Below are positions 1 through 5,178 of a stretch of 5,547 nt of DNA, piece by piece. Every line of letters begins with the position of its first letter. The stretch's first letter is position 1. The notes below the pieces were generated by a model. That model was not told the origin of the DNA. It saw only the letters and a list, made by a program, of their open reading frames with translations, and made no database searches. Source of the DNA: Nitrososphaerota archaeon (lineage in GTDB: Archaea; Thermoproteota; Nitrososphaeria; Nitrososphaerales; Nitrosopumilaceae); contig JACQFM010000129.1 in NCBI GenBank assembly GCA_016200035.1, forward strand, positions 1-5,547, read 5' to 3'. The translations under genes were made by a program, and so were the position numbers.

Positions 1-369
1 GAAAAGAACATCAAAGCTATAGTGATATGAATTTCCCCAGATTCTAAAAGAATATTCTACCTTGTAATAGGGTATATGCAAAATTGGAAATTTCATCTTA
101 GAAGAAGAGTGAAGTAGGTCTTGCAAGAAGTATACCTTCTGATGGTAATCATCTAGAAAATGTGTCTTTGCATAAACAGATGCTCTATGACTTTTTCTAC
201 TTAAAATGGGAGCAAACTGAGTAAATATATCATCTGGTAGACCAGCAGGTCCAAACTTTCGGTCATCATAAAGTTGTGTTCTTCTATTAACAATAAATTT
301 TGCATCTGACTCTAAAAGGCGGCGTATGTTTTCAATAAACTGAATTTCATTGCATTCAAAGACTGGCAT
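1..369 (-). CDS. Hypothetical protein, C-terminus beyond the left edge
   Basis: This is an open frame of 123 codons from an ATG at 369-367 that reaches position 1 without a stop, so the protein is truncated by the window. The start is well supported: an AGGAG Shine-Dalgarno motif (plus-strand 376-380) lies 6 nt upstream, and a TAG four codons upstream in the same frame excludes a longer N-terminus. It begins MPVFECNEIQFIENIRRLLE and is rich in aromatic, basic and His residues, for example SRKSHRASVYAKTHFLDDYH at about residues 58-77 and HIPYYKVEYSFRIWGNSYHY at about 99-118. I see no signal peptide, transmembrane segment, zinc-ribbon or nucleotide-binding motif. The start lies 14 nt inside the preceding gene, so the two are probably translated from one mRNA and may act together. 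I do not recognise the family and assign no function. Confidence refers to it being a real gene. Confidence 0.75.
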   Translation of the reverse strand, partial: MPVFECNEIQFIENIRRLLESDAKFIVNRRTQLYDDRKFGPAGLPDDIFTQFAPILSRKSHRASVYAKTHFLDDYHQKVYFLQDLLHSSSKMKFPILHIPYYKVEYSFRIWGNSYHYSFDVLF

Positions 370-631
370 CCAAATCTCCTAAAATGGCTTTAATTGTTTT
401 TGATAAGCCACATATTGATATTATTGGATCCTTTGGCCAATAGTCACCAATCTCTTCTGATACTGAAATAATCTCCTCATCTCTTATGTAGAGTGTTCTC
501 TTCCAGAATTTTCCATCGCTTGATGTAAAAACAGCTTCACTTTCCAAAAATCCTATCCTCTCTAATGTCTCACAAACAATTTCCTCAGGTAAAAAAACGG
601 AGACGGATTTTAGTTTTTTTTCAGATAGCAT
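356..631 (-). CDS. Small hypothetical protein (91 aa)
   Basis: This is a 91-residue acidic, soluble-looking protein with no signal peptide, transmembrane segment or Cys pair. The N-terminal part (MLSEKKLKSVSVFLPEEIVC) suggests a short strand followed by an amphipathic helix; the middle has an aromatic patch (DGKFWKRTLYIRDEE at about 39-53, then GDYWPKD at about 62-68). The ATG at 631 is the only Met in the frame, and a TATA-like TTTATAT lies about 25 nt upstream on the minus strand, which fits a leaderless or nearly leaderless transcript. The gene overlaps the next minus-strand gene by 14 nt and its last codons carry that gene's ribosome binding site, so it is the first gene of a coupled pair. 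The family is not recognised. It could be a small partner or regulator of the downstream protein, but that rests on arrangement alone. Confidence 0.75.
   Translation of the reverse strand: MLSEKKLKSVSVFLPEEIVCETLERIGFLESEAVFTSSDGKFWKRTLYIRDEEIISVSEEIGDYWPKDPIISICGLSKTIKAILGDLDASL
376..380 (-). promoter_or_regulatory. Shine-Dalgarno motif for the gene starting at 369
   Basis: On the minus strand this reads AGGAG, 6 nt before the ATG at 369. It lies within the coding sequence of the upstream 91-aa gene. It fixes the start of the partial gene and supports it being a separate cistron rather than a frameshifted continuation. Confidence 0.7.
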
Positions 632-680
632 AACTGAAAATCAAGATTTTGAGATATAAACATTGGTTATCTGAAAAAAA
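615..680. repeat. 13-bp inverted repeat flanking a divergent promoter
   Basis: TTTTTTTCAGATA (615-627) and TATCTGAAAAAAA (668-680) are exact reverse complements separated by 40 bp. The left arm covers the first codons of the minus-strand 91-aa gene; the right arm lies just upstream of the secreted-protein gene and runs into its probable TATA box. A smaller inverted repeat, AAAATC-AA-GATTTT (637-650), lies between them. Confidence 0.6.
653..660 (-). promoter_or_regulatory. Putative TATA box for the minus-strand hypothetical pair
   Basis: On the minus strand this reads TTTATATC, centred about 25-26 nt upstream of the ATG at 631, the usual spacing between an archaeal TATA box and the transcription start. 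The mRNA would therefore begin at or very near the start codon. Read on the plus strand, the same bases give GATATAAA, which could also serve the divergent secreted-protein gene (start site near 683), so the element may be shared. This is a motif and spacing call only. Confidence 0.5.
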
Positions 681-686
681 TAAATA
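679..686 (+). promoter_or_regulatory. Putative TATA box for the secreted-protein gene
   Basis: AATAAATA is centred about 27 nt upstream of the ATG at 711, so transcription would start at or next to that codon. This favours 711 over the in-frame ATG at 690. The alternative is the TATAAA at 655-660, which would place the start site near 683 and leave a 7-nt leader before ATG 690. Motif-level evidence only. Confidence 0.4.
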
Positions 687-710
687 GATATGACTATCCC
701 AGTTTCTTGC

Positions 711-1253
711 ATGAAGAAAATTTCTTTTCTATTATGTATTTTACTAATCTCAGGTTATGTGATTCCTATTCATGCTCAACACCACGAAAACCCACCGACA
801 TCCCTTGGTGGGAGACAAGCACTCATGAATTTCATATTGCCGGATAACATAAAGGCTAATGGAGATTTCACACTGAAAATGATTCTTTAGGATAAGACAA
901 ATAACAAAAATTTTGATCATGTATCAATTAAGCTTGCTATTTTTAAAGGAGAAAATAAAAAACCGCTGATGAACGAGCTCTTTTATGATAAAAAAGGAGA
1001 GATAGTACTTGACTTTAAATACAAAACATTTGACAAAATCAGAGCAGTTGTGCAAGCTCAACAGGGGCAATTTGGAGGATACATGAGTGAATATGGCAGC
1101 CGTGTTAAAATACTACAAAATATCTTTTCAGAGAACGGTGTCTATTTACTGGATGCTACAGTCATATCAATAGATCATCCAAATCAATTTCTTGATAAAC
1201 CAATTGAATTCAAAAACCAATTGAAAAACCCAAATCTAAGAAATCCTAAATAA
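711..1253 (+). pseudogene. Secreted thaumarchaeal-type protein, interrupted by an in-frame amber stop
   Basis: The frame encodes 180 codons with a single internal TAG at codon 60 (888-890). The 120 codons after it stay open in the same frame to TAA at 1251-1253, so one nonsense change separates two halves of one protein. Residues 1-22 form a Sec signal peptide: Lys at 2-3, hydrophobic core ISFLLCILLISGYVIPI, and IHA before probable cleavage at Gln23. The mature part begins HHENPPTSLGGRQ and looks like an all-beta domain, with segments such as FDHVSIKLAIFKG and ENGVYLLDATVISIDHP. From memory this resembles secreted beta-sandwich proteins common in Thaumarchaeota, of unknown function; that match was not tested. 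No C-terminal anchor is visible. An in-frame ATG at 690 would add seven residues, but the signal-peptide layout and TATA spacing favour 711. The 59-aa product upstream of the stop would be mostly signal peptide. Recent pseudogene, stop-codon readthrough and sequencing error all remain possible. Confidence 0.7.
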
Positions 1254-1421
1254 ATTATATACTGTGACAATTCTGGTAAGTTCTCTGAATGAAGGATTTA
1301 GAATCTGTTGCCTACTTGAATTAGTTTAACCCATATCCGCTTCCAATTAATTTAAACAAGTCTCGTTAATGAGCATGGTGAATTTTAAACAAATTTTAAC
1401 TAGTTTTTATGAACCAAATCC
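1254..1421. other. Non-coding spacer upstream of tRNA-Ser
   Basis: I see no supportable coding frame here; the longest ATG-initiated frames noticed are about a dozen codons. It is A/T-rich and holds two near-identical copies of AATTTAAACAA (1349-1359, and 1381-1392 with one extra T) followed by the probable tRNA TATA box. No clear U-tract terminator for the gene ending at 1253 is visible. Confidence 0.5.
1394..1400 (+). promoter_or_regulatory. Putative TATA box of the tRNA-Ser gene
   Basis: TTTTAAC is centred about 26 nt upstream of the first base of the mature tRNA at 1422, the standard archaeal spacing. A similar TTTTAAAC at 1383-1390 lies about 10 nt further up and could be an alternative. 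Transcription would start at or just before the tRNA 5' end, leaving little or no leader. Confidence 0.5.
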
Positions 1422-1505
1422 GCAGAGGTCGCCTAGCCCGGCATGGCGTGGGCCTTGAGAGCCTATGTGCGCAAGCACGCGGGGGTTCAAATCCCTCTCT
1501 CTGCG
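1422..1505 (+). tRNA. tRNA-Ser (anticodon UGA)
   Basis: A complete cloverleaf can be folded. The acceptor stem is GCAGAGG (1422-1428) with TCTCTGC (1498-1504), one G-U pair at the base. The D stem is GCC (1431-1433) with GGC (1445-1447), with GG at 1440-1441 in the loop. The anticodon stem is TGGGC (1449-1453) with GCCTA (1461-1465); the loop CTTGAGA gives anticodon TGA at 1456-1458. The variable arm GTGC-GCAA-GCAC (1467-1478) is a true extra stem-loop, as expected for class II tRNAs. The T stem is GGGGG with CCCTC around loop TTCAAAT (1486-1492). The discriminator base at 1505 is G, the serine identity base in archaea and eukaryotes (leucine tRNAs carry A). There is no intron, and CCA is not encoded (the next bases are CTA), so it must be added after transcription. 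It reads UCA and probably other UCN serine codons. Confidence 0.97.
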
Positions 1506-1508
1506 CTA

Positions 1509-1524
1509 TTATTTTCCTATTTTT
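1509..1524 (+). terminator. Probable U-rich terminator of tRNA-Ser
   Basis: The bases after the tRNA include T4 (1512-1515) and T5 (1520-1524) runs. Archaeal RNA polymerase typically terminates at such U-tracts without needing a hairpin. The runs are the complement of the last Lys codons and stop of the convergent RFC gene, so the signal lies within coding sequence. Inference from composition and position. Confidence 0.5.
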
Positions 1525-2462
1525 CCAAGTTCTGCTAAAAGAGCAGAAAGCTGAATTTCTGGATTTGCTCCTATTATAAGTCGATAATCATATTTTGCAA
1601 TAGACTCTAAAATTTTATCAAGCTTATCGGTTTTAAGTTTGTAGGATCCTTCGTTCAAATATTTTAAAAAATCAGACTCCGACATGCCATAGACTTTGAT
1701 TAGCTCTATCATCTTATTTCGTGCTTCAGATAATTTGCCCACAATTGCAAGTTTTAGTACATCTCCTACGTCATTTGTCTTTGTAAGTCCAGCTGATGCT
1801 TTTACATTCGCTTCATTTACTGTTCCAAGACTTGCTGTTGCTTGTAATATATTAATTGAATGTCGCATATCGCCTTCGGTATAACTATAGATTGTCTTGA
1901 ATCCCTTTTCATCATACTTTATTTTTTCTTTTTTACAAATTTCTTCTAGATAGGAAATTACTTCCTTTTCAGGAATTCTTGTGAATTTGAAGACAGCACA
2001 TCTACTTTGAATCGGGTCAATAATTTTGGATATGTTGTTTGCAATTAGAATGAACCTACAAAATTTTGCAGTATCTTCTATTATTCGTCGAAGAGCGGTT
2101 TGTGCATCGGCAGTCATTTCATCGGCTTCATCCAAGATTATTATCTTGAAGGGAATTTTTGTATCAAGACCCGCAAAACGTGCAAATTTTTTCACCCTAT
2201 CTCTGACCATTCCTATTCCACGTTCGTCAGAAGCATTCAATTCAAGAGTGTAGTCTTTCCAATGATCGCCCAAAATTTCTCTAGCTATACATAGAGCTGT
2301 AGTGGTTTTACCAACTCCAGCAGAACCTGAAAACATTAGGTGTGGTAATTCTGAAATATTCTTCAGAAGGGATTTTAGGCTGCCAATTATCTCTTTCTGG
2401 TTAACTATAGAAGAAAGCTTCATGGGCCTATACTTTTCAACCCACATGGCCAATTCGGTCAT
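1509..2462 (-). CDS. rfcS: Replication factor C small subunit (clamp loader ATPase)
   Basis: This is the small subunit of the archaeal clamp loader, an AAA+ ATPase that works with RFC large subunit to open the PCNA ring and load it onto primer-template junctions. The 317-aa length is typical. Visible motifs in order: WVEKYRP (residues 7-13, RFC box II); Walker A GSAGVGKT (46-53, Lys52); NASDERGI (76-83); Walker B ILDEAD (109-114); sensor 1 around ANN (141-143); the SRC arginine-finger motif (153-155); sensor 2 GDMR (197-200). The remaining C-terminal third is the helical collar domain. No intein or frame break is seen. The ATG at 2462 is preceded by a TATA-like box about 30 nt upstream, giving a near-leaderless mRNA; Met6 is a possible alternative start just before WVEKYRP. 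It diverges from the GINS-MCM-Hel308 operon and converges with tRNA-Ser 3 nt away. The large subunit is not in this window. Confidence 0.97.
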   Translation of the reverse strand: MTELAMWVEKYRPMKLSSIVNQKEIIGSLKSLLKNISELPHLMFSGSAGVGKTTTALCIAREILGDHWKDYTLELNASDERGIGMVRDRVKKFARFAGLDTKIPFKIIILDEADEMTADAQTALRRIIEDTAKFCRFILIANNISKIIDPIQSRCAVFKFTRIPEKEVISYLEEICKKEKIKYDEKGFKTIYSYTEGDMRHSINILQATASLGTVNEANVKASAGLTKTNDVGDVLKLAIVGKLSEARNKMIELIKVYGMSESDFLKYLNEGSYKLKTDKLDKILESIAKYDYRLIIGANPEIQLSALLAELGKIGK

Positions 2463-2487
2463 AAGGGTGATTCCTTTCTCACTGACT

Positions 2488-2496
2488 AATAAATTA
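2488..2496 (-). promoter_or_regulatory. Putative TATA box of the RFC gene
   Basis: The minus strand reads AATTTATTA, centred about 30 nt upstream of the ATG at 2462. With the usual 26-nt TATA-to-start spacing the transcript would begin near 2466, leaving a leader of only a few nucleotides and no room for a Shine-Dalgarno motif. Confidence 0.5.
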
Positions 2497-2503
2497 CGTC
2501 TAA

Positions 2504-2549
2504 GATCAAATGATCAAAGCTACTTGTTAAAGGAATTGATCGATCGATC
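2504..2549. repeat. Cluster of five GATC sites between divergent replication promoters
   Basis: GATC occurs at 2504, 2512, 2538, 2542 and 2546. The last three form the perfect 12-bp palindrome GATCGATCGATC (2538-2549). The first two are a GATCAAA direct repeat, and the second also sits in the palindrome TGATCA (2511-2516). The cluster occupies the gap between the RFC TATA box (2488-2496) and the GINS TATA box (2552-2558), where an operator or methylation-sensitive element serving both promoters would be expected. The repeat is plain in the sequence; a regulatory role is inference. Confidence 0.6.
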
Positions 2550-2551
2550 CC

Positions 2552-2558
2552 ATTAAAT
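2552..2558 (+). promoter_or_regulatory. Putative TATA box of the GINS-MCM-Hel308 operon
   Basis: ATTAAAT is centred about 27 nt upstream of the TTG start codon at 2582, so the transcript could begin almost at that codon. A second candidate, GTTAAAG (2526-2532), would put the start near 2554-2555 and leave a leader of about 28 nt containing GGAG (2567-2570). The sequence alone does not decide between them. Confidence 0.45.
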
Positions 2559-2581
2559 CCTTGAATGGAGTTTGATGCACA

Positions 2582-3097
2582 TTGGAAATTTCAGACTTAA
2601 CCCAAGTTCATACAATAGGATATAGACTTCAAGAGGTAAAAGTAACATTCAACCATGATATTAAAGTAAACGCCTCGGAAGTTTCTATTGAGGCAAAACA
2701 GGGAGAGATTCTTAGCATTCCACGCTGGGTTGCAGATGTCATGGAATCAGAAAAATTGGTAGATGTACAGGATACTGACATGATAGTAGCTCTAAAGCAA
2801 GCACTCGTTAAGGAAAATGTCCAAGGAGATTTTGATCTTTCTACGCTTGATTCAGACTTTTTCATAAAGGTTAGATCATATATGAAAAGACTTCCACCAC
2901 AAGATAGAGACAAAGTAGAAAGTATGTTAAATACACTAATGCGGAAAAGGCAAGGAAAAATAATTAGGCTTGCCGACTCTTCAAAGATGACATCTGATCT
3001 TGCAAAAAAACTTTCAATAGAAGAAAGGGTCCTTTTCGATTCTATACACATGAAAAGTTCTAATTTTAAAAAACAAATTCTAGGTGACAAAAAATGA
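2582..3097 (+). CDS. GINS complex subunit, Gins23-like
   Basis: GINS binds and activates MCM in the archaeal CMG-like replicative helicase. The 171-aa protein has the layout of Gins23/Psf2-Psf3 types, with a small beta-rich B domain first (about residues 1-65, with GEILSIPRWVADVMESEKLV at 41-60 as its hallmark segment) and the helical A domain after it (about 67-165, including FFIKVRSYMKRLP, MRKRQGKIIRLA and SIEERVLFDSI). Position immediately before mcm supports this, since Gins23 is linked to mcm in Sulfolobus. The KIIRLA part also recalls Gins51/Sld5, so the subunit class is less certain than the family. The start is TTG: an in-frame TGA at 2573-2575 blocks extension, and there is no in-frame ATG before the conserved B-domain segment. 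GGAG lies 11 nt upstream. The stop overlaps the MCM start (ATGA at 3094-3097). The partner GINS subunit is not present in this window. Confidence 0.87.
   Translation: MEISDLTQVHTIGYRLQEVKVTFNHDIKVNASEVSIEAKQGEILSIPRWVADVMESEKLVDVQDTDMIVALKQALVKENVQGDFDLSTLDSDFFIKVRSYMKRLPPQDRDKVESMLNTLMRKRQGKIIRLADSSKMTSDLAKKLSIEERVLFDSIHMKSSNFKKQILGDKK
3083..3087 (+). promoter_or_regulatory. Shine-Dalgarno motif for MCM inside the end of the GINS gene
   Basis: GGTGA, complementary to the 3' end of archaeal 16S rRNA, lies 6 nt before the MCM ATG at 3094. Together with the ATGA overlap it gives MCM both direct initiation and coupling to translation of the GINS subunit, and it confirms the MCM start. Confidence 0.65.
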
Positions 3098-5178
3098 CTA
3101 CTCTTTCTAAGTCTATTCAAACTGAAGGCAAACGCATTGATCAAGTAAAAGAATTTCTTACCCAATTTAAGGACAAGTCGGGCTCGTACAAATACGTTGA
3201 CGAAATAGACCAGATGATGGCAAAGAAGCTCCAATACTTGGTAGTTGATTATAATGATCTAGTATCTAATCCAGAGATAGAAACTGTCTTTAACGAAGAT
3301 CCTGATGAAATACTAAACGCCTTCGCAGAAGCGATAAAAAGTATTCTTAAAGAAAGATTTCCTCAATACGCAGAAAAGATTCAACATGACGTAAGAGTAA
3401 GAATAGCAAACTATCCAGCACAACGAAGCCTGCGTGAGATAAATGCAGAGATTATAGGAAAGATGACGAGCGTTTCTGGGATGGTTGTGCGGTCATCTGA
3501 AATTAAACCCCTTGCAAAGGAACTTGTTTATGTTTGTCCTGAAGGTCATCAAACTAAAGTTGTACAAGAAAAGGGTTTAGAATTTAGTGAACCGTTAAAA
3601 TGTAGTGATAGTAAATGTATGCACAAAGATCTCGAACTTAGTCCTGAAAAAAGTCGATTTATAGACTTTCAGATGGTTAGGCTTCAAGAATTGCCTGAAG
3701 ATTTACCACCAGGACAGCTTCCGCACTATGTTGACGTGACTGTATTGCAGGATTTGGTTGATAACGCAAGGCCTGGAGATCGTGTAATTCTTACGGGACT
3801 TGTAAGAATTGAACAAGAACACATACCATCCATGCGTGGCAAGAGTGGTATCTACAGATTACGAATCCAGGGAAACAACATAGAGTTTCTTGGTGGAAGA
3901 GGAACCAAAGCATCACGTAGTACGGAAAGAGAGGAAATATCACCAGATGAAGAAAAAATAATCAAATCTCTTGTGAAAAATCCAGACGTATATGATAGAT
4001 TAATTGCATCATTTGCGCCACATATTCATGGTCATGATTTGATAAAAGAGGCAATTCTTCTTTTGATTGTTGGTTCTACACAAAGAGTTCTTCCAGATGG
4101 TGCAAAGATACGTGGCGACATTAACATATTCCTTGTTGGTGATCCCGGTACAGCAAAAAGTGAGATGTTAAAATTCTGTGCACGAATTGCTCCTAGAGGG
4201 CTATATACATCTGGTAGGGGTTCCACTGCCGCAGGTCTTACCGCTGCTGTTGTTAGGGATAAAATCGGCATAATGATGCTAGAAGCTGGTGCCGTAGTTC
4301 TAGGCGACCAAGGTCTTGTTTGCATTGATGAATTTGATAAAATGAAACCGGAAGATAGAAGTGCGTTGCACGAAGTAATGGAACAACAATCTGCAAGTAT
4401 TGCAAAAGGTGGAATAGTTGCAACTTTAAACGCAAGAACATCAATTTTGGCAGCAGCTAACCCAATGTATGGAAAATACGATCCGTTCAAAAATATTACA
4501 GAAAATGTAAACCTACCTATACCACTTCTAACTAGATTTGACCTTATTTTTGTTGTAAGGGATGTTCCGTCAAAAGAGAGAGATACCAAAATAGCAAAAC
4601 ACATACTAAGTCTTCACCGCAGCTCCGGTATAGATACAAAATCTCTTATTGACGTAGACATTCTAACCAAGTATCTTTCTTACTCCAAAAGAATAGATCC
4701 TGTTCTCACCCAAGAAGCGGAAGACAAGATACTAGAATATTATATGAAAATGAGAAACGTTGAATCAGAAGGCATGATTACAGTAACACCACGACAACTT
4801 GAAGGTTTAGTAAGACTTGCAACCGCAAGGGCAAGACTCTTAATGAAAAATCAAGTGGACGCAGAGGATGCAGAAAGAGCAATATTCCTTATTCAAAGCA
4901 TGCTTGAAGACGCAGGTGTGGATGTTAACACAGGGCAAGTAGACTTGGGCGTTCTTCAAGGTAGGCCTCACAGTGAAGTTTCAAAGATGCAACTATTCAT
5001 GGACGTCATGAAATCTATAGAAGGTGACGAAAAACGACCAATTGAGGAAAAGTTATTCGTAAAAGAACTAGTGAAAACAGGCAAATTTACCGAAGAAGAG
5101 GCTAGAAAATATATCAAAAAGTTGCAACGTGAGTCAGCTATTTATGAATCAAAGCCCGGTCATTATAACCGTGTATGA
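3094..5178 (+). CDS. mcm: Replicative DNA helicase MCM
   Basis: This is the homohexameric 3'-5' helicase that unwinds the chromosome at replication forks. The 694-aa length is normal for archaeal MCM. The N-terminal domain (about 1-265) carries a zinc site with likely ligands C148, H152, C170 and C175 (a C3H set) and a DNA-binding beta-hairpin near 240-262. The AAA+ core has Walker A GDPGTAKS (349-356, Lys355), the helix-2 insert around LEAGAVVLGDQG (396-407), Walker B CIDEFD (410-415), the presensor-1 hairpin with Lys438, sensor 1 Asn456 in AAANP, the arginine finger R481 in LLTRFD, and sensor 2 R567 in TPRQLE. A winged helix follows (about 630-694). All catalytic residues seem intact and no intein is present. 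The start overlaps the GINS stop and the stop overlaps the Hel308 start, both as ATGA, so expression is probably coupled across the operon. Confidence 0.98.
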   Translation: MTTLSKSIQTEGKRIDQVKEFLTQFKDKSGSYKYVDEIDQMMAKKLQYLVVDYNDLVSNPEIETVFNEDPDEILNAFAEAIKSILKERFPQYAEKIQHDVRVRIANYPAQRSLREINAEIIGKMTSVSGMVVRSSEIKPLAKELVYVCPEGHQTKVVQEKGLEFSEPLKCSDSKCMHKDLELSPEKSRFIDFQMVRLQELPEDLPPGQLPHYVDVTVLQDLVDNARPGDRVILTGLVRIEQEHIPSMRGKSGIYRLRIQGNNIEFLGGRGTKASRSTEREEISPDEEKIIKSLVKNPDVYDRLIASFAPHIHGHDLIKEAILLLIVGSTQRVLPDGAKIRGDINIFLVGDPGTAKSEMLKFCARIAPRGLYTSGRGSTAAGLTAAVVRDKIGIMMLEAGAVVLGDQGLVCIDEFDKMKPEDRSALHEVMEQQSASIAKGGIVATLNARTSILAAANPMYGKYDPFKNITENVNLPIPLLTRFDLIFVVRDVPSKERDTKIAKHILSLHRSSGIDTKSLIDVDILTKYLSYSKRIDPVLTQEAEDKILEYYMKMRNVESEGMITVTPRQLEGLVRLATARARLLMKNQVDAEDAERAIFLIQSMLEDAGVDVNTGQVDLGVLQGRPHSEVSKMQLFMDVMKSIEGDEKRPIEEKLFVKELVKTGKFTEEEARKYIKKLQRESAIYESKPGHYNRV

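Noticed and set aside
356..369. Frameshift joining the two minus-strand hypothetical genes into one protein
   Set aside because: The second gene has its own ATG with a well-spaced AGGAG, and an in-frame TAG lies just upstream. The overlap is therefore a normal two-cistron junction.
888..890. TAG as a pyrrolysine codon
   Set aside because: Pyrrolysine is known mainly from methanogens and a few bacteria. Nothing here suggests that machinery, and the protein is not a methylamine methyltransferase. A nonsense mutation or sequence error is simpler.
1696..2294. Several plus-strand frames of 62-75 codons inside the RFC gene
   Set aside because: They are shadows of the conserved RFC coding strand, in overlapping frames, with no initiation signals.
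2302..2556. 84-codon plus-strand frame running from inside RFC into the divergent promoter region
   Set aside because: Most of it is the complement of the RFC Walker A region, and the rest reads through the promoter region. The protein has no recognisable features.
2463..2581. Replication origin in the RFC/GINS intergenic region
   Set aside because: The region has replication genes on both sides and GATC repeats, but I see no origin recognition box pair, no extended A/T unwinding element and no adjacent cdc6/orc1 gene. At 119 bp it is explained by two divergent promoters.
2629..3234. 201-codon minus-strand frame antisense to the GINS/MCM junction
   Set aside because: It lies opposite well-supported GINS and MCM coding sequence. 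Its translation is Ser/Phe/Leu-rich with no recognisable domain, as expected of an antisense shadow.
4032..4604. 190-codon minus-strand frame inside mcm
   Set aside because: It is antisense to the conserved AAA+ core of MCM, where strong constraint on the plus strand keeps the opposite frame open. No promoter, ribosome site or domain is seen.
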